A stretch of DNA of 45,756 nucleotides from assembly GCA_030655755.1 (NCBI GenBank), contig JAUSOQ010000027.1, positions 1 through 45,756 of the forward strand. Reading direction: 5' to 3'. The notes beneath the pieces were generated by a model. That model saw only the letters and a program-made list of their open reading frames with translations, did no database searches and was not told the DNA's origin. The position numbers and the translations under genes were made by a program. Position 1 is the first letter of the stretch. Every line of letters begins with the position of its first letter. This document shows positions 41,028-45,756 of this stretch, in pieces. Origin of the DNA: Coriobacteriia bacterium. Lineage in GTDB: Bacteria > Actinomycetota > Coriobacteriia > Anaerosomatales > Anaerosomataceae.

Positions 41028-42811
41028 CACACATCGCCTCGCTCGGCGAGGAGGTCGCAGTGGTCGGGCATCCCGACGCGCTCGCCGCCCACGAGTTGGC
41101 TGGCCGCGATCTCGGCGTAGAGGCAGTTTTCGGCCAAGAGCTCGTCGTGTGTTCCCTGCGCGACGAGACGGCCGTCGTCGATCAGTAGGATCGTGTCGGC
41201 TTTGCGCACGGTCGAGAGGCGCTGCGCGATGATGAACGTCGTGCGGTCCTCCATGAGCGCGTCGAGCTTGAGTCGCAGCGCCGACTCTGTCTCCGCGTCG
41301 ACCGACGACGTCGAGTCGTCCATGATCAGGATGCGCGGGTCGATCAGTAGCGCGCGGGCGATGGCGACACGCTGGCGCTGACCGCCTGACAGCCGAACGC
41401 CCCGTTCGCCCACACACGTCTCGTAGCCGTGTTCGAGCTGGAGGATGAACTCGTGCGCTTCGGCCGATCTCGCCGCCGCTTCGATCTGCTCGCGCGTTGC
41501 GTCGGGCATACCGTATGCGATGTTCTCGGCCACCGTGCCCGAGAAGAGCACGGAGTCCTGCATGACGACGCCGATCTTAGAGCGCAGGGAGTCCAGCGTG
41601 ACGTCGCGGACGTCGGTGTCATCGATGAGGACCGCGCCGCTGGCGACGTCGTAGAAGCGTGGGATGAGGTTGACGACGGAGGTCTTGCCGGAGCCCGTCG
41701 CTCCTACCAGTGCGATAGCGGCGCCGGGTTCGACGATGAAGCTCAGGTCGGAGAGCGTGTCGGTGGTGGATCCGGGATAGCGCAGCGTGACGCCGCGGAG
41801 CTCGATGCGACCCTGGATCGGCCCCATCGCCACGGCGTTGGGTCGCTCGGCAACGTCCGTCGCGACATCCAGGATCTCGAACAGCCGTTGCGCCGAAGCA
41901 CCCGCGCGTGCGATCGACTGCGCGCCGAAGCCGATGATGAACAACGGTTGGAGCAGAAGCATGAGATAGCTTGTGAATGCCACGAGTTCGCCCACGGTGA
42001 GCTCCCCGTGGATGACCTGAACCGCACCGACCCATGTGACGAGTGCGACACCGAGGGTGCCCACCGAGAACAGCAGCGGGAACGCGTTCGCGACGGTGAT
42101 GCGGACTTTGAGGCCCTGGTCCAGCAGCAGTTCGTCGGCGCCGCGGTACCGTTGCGCTTCGAACGGCTCGCGAGCGAAGGCCTTCACGACACGGACGCCT
42201 GCGATGTTCTCCTGAAGGACCGAGTTGAGTGCTGCAAGCCGTTGCTGGAACGTGCGGAACGACGGTCCGAGGTTCCCGACGAACTTCACGAGCACGAAGA
42301 CCGTCGCCGGTATGGACGCGAACGCCACCAGGGCAAGTCGCCAGTTCATCTCGAGCAGGAGCACGACAGCTCCTACCAGCATGATCGCTGCTGAGATCGC
42401 CTGGACGAGTCCGCCGCCAACGAAGTCGCGCACCAGGTCGACGTCGGAGGTGACGCGAGTGATCAGCTGTCCGGTCTGTGCGCGGTCGTGGTAGCTGAAC
42501 GACAATCCCTGCAGTTTCTCGAAGATGGCGTTGCGCATGTCGTAGGCAGCGCCATGGCTTGCTCTTGCCGAGAGGTACCCCTGCAGGAAGGTCGCGATGC
42601 CGCCCACCACCGCAACGCCGACCAGACCGAGTGCGGCGGCGATGATGACATCGGTTCGTGACCCGGTGATACCGACGTCGATGATGCGCTTTAGAAGCTG
42701 TGGAGCAATGAGTTCGGCTGCTGAGGCGGCGAGGACTGCGAGTACGGCGAAGCCCGCCACGAGGGTGTAACGGCGCATGAAGCGCAGCGCGCGCAGAAGG
42801 TCGGTGGTCAT
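41027..42811 (-). CDS. ABC exporter half-transporter, subunit with degenerate Walker B (Asp for Glu)
   Basis: A 594-residue half-transporter with six spans (about 15-310) and an ATPase domain. Walker A is V-G-A-T-G-S-G-K-T-S, the signature is canonical L-S-G-G-Q-R-Q-R-V, but Walker B reads I-L-I-M-D-D-S-T-S-S-V-D, with Asp where the catalytic Glu should be, and the switch region has I-I-A-Q-R-L-S-T, Gln replacing His. It therefore binds ATP at a site that hydrolyses poorly; the partner supplies the active site. ATG 42811 follows TCGGAGAACC. It is the first gene of the exporter pair. Drugs, lipids or peptides are possible substrates; none is evident. Confidence 0.9.
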   Translation of the reverse strand: MTTDLLRALRFMRRYTLVAGFAVLAVLAASAAELIAPQLLKRIIDVGITGSRTDVIIAAALGLVGVAVVGGIATFLQGYLSARASHGAAYDMRNAIFEKLQGLSFSYHDRAQTGQLITRVTSDVDLVRDFVGGGLVQAISAAIMLVGAVVLLLEMNWRLALVAFASIPATVFVLVKFVGNLGPSFRTFQQRLAALNSVLQENIAGVRVVKAFAREPFEAQRYRGADELLLDQGLKVRITVANAFPLLFSVGTLGVALVTWVGAVQVIHGELTVGELVAFTSYLMLLLQPLFIIGFGAQSIARAGASAQRLFEILDVATDVAERPNAVAMGPIQGRIELRGVTLRYPGSTTDTLSDLSFIVEPGAAIALVGATGSGKTSVVNLIPRFYDVASGAVLIDDTDVRDVTLDSLRSKIGVVMQDSVLFSGTVAENIAYGMPDATREQIEAAARSAEAHEFILQLEHGYETCVGERGVRLSGGQRQRVAIARALLIDPRILIMDDSTSSVDAETESALRLKLDALMEDRTTFIIAQRLSTVRKADTILLIDDGRLVAQGTHDELLAENCLYAEIAASQLVGGERVGMPDHCDLLAERGDV

Positions 42812-42853
42812 GGTTCTCCGAGGGACGGCGTGTACGCCTCAAGGATAGCGTAC

Positions 42854-42876
42854 GGGCGACCCACGAGGGGTCGCCC
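42854..42876 (-). terminator. Hairpin between the SHOCT gene and the ABC exporter (proximal to ABC)
   Basis: GGGCGACCC (42854-42862), loop ACGAG, GGGTCGCCC (42868-42876): a perfect nine-base stem. On the minus strand it lies after the SHOCT gene and about 43 bases before the exporter start. There is no T-run, so it could slow or end transcription from upstream, or sit in the exporter leader. Confidence 0.55.
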
Positions 42877-42890
42877 GCACCGGCTGGGTG

Positions 42891-42928
42891 GTGACCGGGG
42901 TGTACGAGGGAGGGGGGACCCCGGTCAC
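42891..42928 (-). terminator. Long hairpin after the SHOCT gene
   Basis: GTGACCGGGGT (42891-42901) and ACCCCGGTCAC (42918-42928) form a perfect eleven-base stem with a 16-base loop, 38 bases after the SHOCT stop on the minus strand. It lacks a T-run. Together with the hairpin at 42854 and the G-runs between 42908 and 42952 it makes this gap strongly structured. Confidence 0.6.
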
Positions 42929-42965
42929 CGGGGGGAAGGGGGGTGGAGAGGGAGAGAAGGTGACG

Positions 42966-43268
42966 TTAGGTCGATAGCGCCTCCGCGATCGCGCGGTACT
43001 GTTCGGGATCGATCTCGCCACGGGCGAGTCGCTCACGGGCGATTCGCAGCGGTTCGTCCTCGGCAGGAATGCTTGTCGCCGGAACTGCCGCAAAGACGTC
43101 CGGTGCATGGACCTGACCGGCGGGTGCTACCCGGCTGTGGTGCGTCGACTTGATGATGACGGCCACGATGACGGCGATGACTGCTATCGATACCAGCAGA
43201 CCGAACAGTCCGCCGAGAAGCCCGAAGCTGTGATCCATGAACGGTGCAGTGCGTTCGAATCCATACAT
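42966..43268 (-). CDS. SHOCT-domain membrane protein (100 aa)
   Basis: One N-terminal membrane helix (about residues 16-40, G-L-L-G-G-L-F-G-L-L-V-S then valine/isoleucine-rich), a linker rich in Ala, Pro and Val, and a C-terminal SHOCT motif: P-L-R-I-A-R-E-R-L-A-R-G-E-I-D-P-E-Q-Y at about 73-91. SHOCT domains are short helical modules at protein ends, usually linked to oligomerisation; functions are mostly unknown. ATG 43268 has AAAGGAG six bases upstream. It is read in the same direction as the ABC exporter but separated from it by a structured 154-base gap. Confidence 0.82.
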   Translation of the reverse strand: MYGFERTAPFMDHSFGLLGGLFGLLVSIAVIAVIVAVIIKSTHHSRVAPAGQVHAPDVFAAVPATSIPAEDEPLRIARERLARGEIDPEQYRAIAEALST

Positions 43269-43286
43269 GGCGTACTCCTTTCGTTC

Positions 43287-43316
43287 GTTATATGGAGTAT
43301 CGCCCGTGGATGTGAC
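43287..43316 (-). promoter_or_regulatory. Candidate promoter of the SHOCT gene
   Basis: On the minus strand GTCACA (43316-43311) and TATAAC (43292-43287) are separated by 18 bases and resemble the -35 and -10 hexamers. The expected start lies about 7 bases downstream, leaving a leader of only about ten bases with the AAAGGAG site. Called by eye. Confidence 0.35.
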
Positions 43317-43354
43317 GCGCCTGTGCCTTGCGTGTGAAGAAGTCGTGGATTCGC

Positions 43355-44374
43355 CTATGAAGCCGCTTCGACGCTCCCGGCTCCGCTTGCTTCGGCCAGA
43401 AGTTCGGCCTCATCGGCGGCAAGAAGCGTCTCTGCGGACGGCATCGGCGTCATGCCCCGTGCGGGGCGTGTGGGCGCGCTTGTCGTGAGTGCGACACCAG
43501 CGACGATGATCGCCATGCCTGCGAGTACCCAGCCATCGATGGGCTCCCGCAGTACCAGCCAGCCGAGGAACACCGCGATGACCGGGTTCACATACGCGTA
43601 GGTCATGACCTTAGAGGCCGGGGCGTTGCGTAGTAGCCACACGAACGCGGTGAATGCGACGCAGCTGCCCATGATGATGAGGTAGGCCAGCGCGCCGGCG
43701 CCGGACGGGGTGATGGCGAAGCCGTTCCACTCGCCGAGCACCGTACCGATGAACAGAAGCACGACTCCGGCCGTGAGCATCTCGTAGCCGGTGGCGACGA
43801 TGGCGTCAGTCTTGACCGGTCGCCGCTTCGAGAGTACCGAGCCGCCGGTCCACAGCCACGTTCCGAGAACCTGCAGGCCGATGCCGAGGAACTGCTCCGG
43901 AGTGCCATGTATCCCGGTGATGCGTGGCGCCATCAAGACACCGAGCCCGGTAAAGCCGATGACGAGGCCGAGAATGCCGCGGGCACTCGGGCGGTCCATG
44001 CCGGGAAGCGCGTACTCGGCCAGCGCGATCCACAGCGGCAGCAGCGCCACGATCAGCGCCGAGAGACCGGAGGGGATGGATCGCTCGGCGAGGAACGTGA
44101 AGTACATGCCACCGACGAGTAGCAAGACGCCCACGGTGGCGACGATACGGTACTCGGAGAGCGGGATACGTACTGACTGGCCGCGCCACTTCGCGAACGC
44201 GAGCATGAGCAGTCCGGCTGGCACCAGGCGCAGTCCTGCGAAGAGCGCGGGCGGCATGCCAGCCTGGAGACCTATGCGGATGCCGAGGTAGGTGGAGCCC
44301 CATACGACATAGAGCACACCGAACGCGACGATGAGCTTGATGTTGCGTGGCCAGCGTAGCGGGTTGAACGACAC
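43355..44374 (-). CDS. EamA/DMT-family exporter
   Basis: A 339-residue protein with ten predicted membrane spans formed by two EamA repeats; the first has V-W-G-S-T-Y-L-G-I-R, the second W-L-L-R-N-A-P-A-S-K-V and Y-V-N-P-V-I-A-V-F-L-G-W-L. This pattern fits YedA/RhaT-type members that export amino acids or metabolites. The C-terminal tail of about 45 residues is acidic and alanine-rich. GTG 44374 follows GAGGAGG at good spacing. It is divergent from the NUDIX gene. No substrate is implied. Confidence 0.88.
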   Translation of the reverse strand: MSFNPLRWPRNIKLIVAFGVLYVVWGSTYLGIRIGLQAGMPPALFAGLRLVPAGLLMLAFAKWRGQSVRIPLSEYRIVATVGVLLLVGGMYFTFLAERSIPSGLSALIVALLPLWIALAEYALPGMDRPSARGILGLVIGFTGLGVLMAPRITGIHGTPEQFLGIGLQVLGTWLWTGGSVLSKRRPVKTDAIVATGYEMLTAGVVLLFIGTVLGEWNGFAITPSGAGALAYLIIMGSCVAFTAFVWLLRNAPASKVMTYAYVNPVIAVFLGWLVLREPIDGWVLAGMAIIVAGVALTTSAPTRPARGMTPMPSAETLLAADEAELLAEASGAGSVEAAS

Positions 44375-44459
44375 GAACAGACCTCCTCGGCGAAGACGCG
44401 TCTTGCCAGGATACTCCTGCGCGTCGGGGTCAGGAAGCGTCGCGTGAGGGCAGTTGCGC

Positions 44460-44465
44460 TACACT
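44460..44465 (+). promoter_or_regulatory. Candidate -10 element for a leaderless NUDIX message
   Basis: TACACT lies six bases before ATG 44472. A start site about seven bases after the hexamer falls on the A of the ATG. No ribosome-binding site is evident. The same hexamer stands before pcrA. Confidence 0.4.
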
Positions 44466-44471
44466 CGGGGC

Positions 44472-44906
44472 ATGCCTGACTACGAGTATCCGAGACCCGC
44501 TCTGACCGCTGACGCAGTGGTGCTGCGTGGTGTGGCAGGTGCGCGCGAGGTCTTGCTCATCCGGCGATGTTTCGACCCTTTCGCCGGGTGCTGGGCGCTG
44601 CCCGGCGGTTTTCTCGACGAGTGGGAGCTGGCCGAGGACGCGGCGCGGCGGGAACTGGCCGAGGAGACCGGCGTTGTCTGGAGTGGGCCGCTTTCTCTGG
44701 TGGGAGTCTTCGGCAAGCGTGATCGTGACCCGCGCGGGTGGACCGTCTCGGCGGTGTATCTTGCGGATCTGGGCGAGAGTGACGTGGTGGTCCGTGCGGG
44801 CGACGATGCCGGAGAGGCGCGCTGGTTCCCAGTGGGCGCATTGCCCCCACTGGCGTTCGATCACGATGACGTGATGGCGGTCGCACTCACGCACGTGGGC
44901 CTCTGA
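44472..44906 (+). CDS. NUDIX hydrolase
   Basis: A 144-residue enzyme with the full NUDIX box G-x5-E-x7-R-E-U-x-E-E-x-G-U in G-G-F-L-D-E-W-E-L-A-E-D-A-A-R-R-E-L-A-E, then E-T-G-V. It splits nucleoside diphosphates linked to another group. The L-T-A-D-A-V-V-L start and A-L-P-G-G-F-L are close to the ADP-ribose or NADH-type groups; the exact substrate is uncertain. I chose ATG 44472; a TTG at 44454 lies upstream of the -10 hexamer. The right-hand insertion sequence begins about 20 bases after its stop. Confidence 0.88.
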   Translation: MPDYEYPRPALTADAVVLRGVAGAREVLLIRRCFDPFAGCWALPGGFLDEWELAEDAARRELAEETGVVWSGPLSLVGVFGKRDRDPRGWTVSAVYLADLGESDVVVRAGDDAGEARWFPVGALPPLAFDHDDVMAVALTHVGL

Positions 44907-44951
44907 CCTCGTTTTTTAAGACACGGTGTCCCCTGCGTATCATTGCGCCGG

Positions 44952-45014
44952 GTTGCCTCAGAATAAAAGGTACTCGAGCGACTGATTCGTTGCCTCACAA
45001 TAAATGTACTCGAG
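44952..45014. repeat. Two subterminal direct repeats of the insertion sequence
   Basis: A 27-base unit at 44952-44978 and a 26-base unit at 44989-45014 share GTTGCCTCA, then AATAAA, then GTACTCGAG, differing at a few bases. On the coding strand they encode part of the transposase C-terminus (L-E-Y-I-Y-C-E-A-T-N-Q then L-E-Y-L-L-F), with the stop codon inside the outer copy. They are probably transposase-binding sites. Confidence 0.7.
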
Positions 45015-45756
45015 ATCGGACGCCTTCACCTCCTCTTTCCATTTCGGGTTCTTGCGTGCGTTGAGCTTGTAGAGCTCGTCTTGGAGCTTGCCGATCCGCC
45101 TCCTCAGGTCTGCCGGGTTCAGGTTCTCGAACTGCGTGGCGAGCGCGGTCTTGGTCTTGCCGTCCACATCGTCGCGCGCCAGCACGCGCCGGTACGGGGT
45201 CGTGGGCGTGTCGTAGTGCTTGGTGACCTTCGAGCCGTCGCGGGTCTTGGAGACGAGCTTGGCGCTCGGCATGAAGAAGTTCGTGTGCAGGCGTAGAAGC
45301 GCGTGGATCTTGTTCAGGACCTCGAGCTCCTCGGGCGTGTCGAATCGCGCGTAGCCGACGTTCTGACGTACCACCGACCAGTTCTTCTGCTCCACGTGGC
45401 ACCCGTCGTTCTTGCGGTACGCCCGGCTTCTCGTGAAGGCTATGTCGTGCTCCGTGCAGTAGCGCAAGAGCTCTGCGTTGATGAACTCCGAACCGTTATC
45501 AGAATCGATCCCGAGAAGCGGGAACGGCAGGTGTCCAACGATGTCTTTGAGCGCTGCGAAGACATGGACCTGGGCCTTGTTGCGTACCGCTCTCGTCTCG
45601 GTCCAGCCCGTGGCGATGTCGGTGGCGTCGAGCGTGTTGCAGTACTCACCCCTCGTGGAGTCACCGCAGTGGGCCACGAGATCGATCTCGATGAAACCGG
45701 GACATGCGTCGTTCCACTCGGTGCCGGTCCTGATCTGGATCTGTGACTTCAGCAGC
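44958..45756 (-). CDS. DDE transposase with rve (integrase-catalytic) domain, 5' end outside the window
   Basis: The frame is open from the right edge to the stop at 44958-44960, about 265 codons. The catalytic acids are visible: the first Asp in I-E-I-D-L-V-A-H-C-G-D, the second in G-I-D-S-D-N-G-S-E-F-I-N, and the Glu in R-K-N-D-G-C-H-V-E-Q-K-N-W. The K-N-D-x3-V-E-Q-K-N-W block is typical of an integrase-catalytic transposase group often filed as ISNCY or IS481-like. The GTG at 45677 is only an internal codon, since the family match continues upstream to the edge. The missing part would hold the N-terminal helix-turn-helix. It looks intact as far as seen. Confidence 0.85.
   Translation of the reverse strand, partial: LLKSQIQIRTGTEWNDACPGFIEIDLVAHCGDSTRGEYCNTLDATDIATGWTETRAVRNKAQVHVFAALKDIVGHLPFPLLGIDSDNGSEFINAELLRYCTEHDIAFTRSRAYRKNDGCHVEQKNWSVVRQNVGYARFDTPEELEVLNKIHALLRLHTNFFMPSAKLVSKTRDGSKVTKHYDTPTTPYRRVLARDDVDGKTKTALATQFENLNPADLRRRIGKLQDELYKLNARKNPKWKEEVKASDLEYIYCEATNQSLEYLLF

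Larger units (their letters stand above)
44927..45756 (-). mobile_element. Right-hand insertion sequence, cut by the window edge
   Basis: The element encodes the DDE transposase at 44958 and ends near TGTCCCC (from about 44927), inside the near-palindrome ACACGGTGT. Subterminal direct repeats are present. The boundary is inferred from the pattern; the other end lies outside the window, so neither the terminal inverted repeat nor target duplication could be checked. Confidence 0.55.

Noticed and set aside
41028-41417. N-terminal extension of the downstream ABC subunit into its partner gene
   Set aside because: The extra 130 residues are arginine-rich antiframe translation of the partner ATPase domain. 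The ATG at 41027 fits family length and stop-start overlap.
1-45756. CRISPR array, rRNA genes, prophage, toxin-antitoxin or defence island
   Set aside because: I found no regularly spaced repeats, no rRNA or complete tRNA, no phage structural or integrase genes and no recognisable defence genes.

Overview
The window is high-GC bacterial DNA with an Actinomycetota look; Coriobacteriia or a neighbouring class is my best guess. Clues are a GuaB3-type IMP dehydrogenase next to guaA, a GlnR-style operator (GTAAC-n6-GAAAC-n6-GAAAG-n6-GTAAC) before glnA, many GTG starts, short leaders, a CBS-containing family II pyrophosphatase and an archaeal-type phosphoglycerate mutase (ApgM). The class-level guess is inference; no rRNA or tRNA gene was found to test it. 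Both edges are mobile DNA: the start of an IS630-like transposase at the left and most of a DDE (rve) transposase at the right.

Positions 1-12576 form a surface-polysaccharide locus that is visibly less GC-rich than the rest, with a decayed IS256-type remnant at its left end. It encodes a Wzy-like polymerase, a GT4 glycosyltransferase, the complete UDP-L-FucNAc pathway (CapE, CapF, CapG types), a WbuB-like fucosamine transferase, a PglC-like phosphoglycosyl transferase, a GNAT acetyltransferase and a short DegT-type aminotransferase. After a 190-bp gap come a FemAB-like acyl or aminoacyl transferase and a full-length DegT aminotransferase. No flippase is visible.

Positions 12577-21787 are core metabolism on the plus strand: guaB3-guaA (behind a leader with a terminator hairpin), chorismate mutase and DAHP synthase, a small zinc-ribbon protein with its ribosome-binding site in a hairpin, pcrA, a CBS-DRTGG pyrophosphatase and a PAP2 phosphatase.

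Positions 21784-28095 hold the phosphate regulon: phoPR on the minus strand diverging from pstSCAB across 11-bp Pho-box-like repeats, ending in a row of three hairpins. Positions 28322-32797 hold an MFS exporter, an FMN-type glutamate-synthase-like protein and glnA; the last two diverge around the GlnR-like sites. Positions 32842-39219 hold thrC with a small partner ORF, a small membrane protein, a NarL-type two-component system with a large unrecognised sensor domain, and apgM. Positions 39234-44906 hold a heterodimeric ABC exporter, a SHOCT protein, an EamA exporter and a NUDIX hydrolase, followed by the right-hand insertion sequence.

The most interesting non-coding signals are the GlnR-like operator, the guaB3 leader terminator, the hairpin over the zinc-ribbon start, the overlapping hairpins after pstB, and the G-rich tract before the ABC exporter. 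I did not find one clearly new multi-gene system. The best candidates for undescribed biology are the sensor domain of the kinase at 35106-37178, the amino-sugar modification genes (8562-12576) and the two leader structures.
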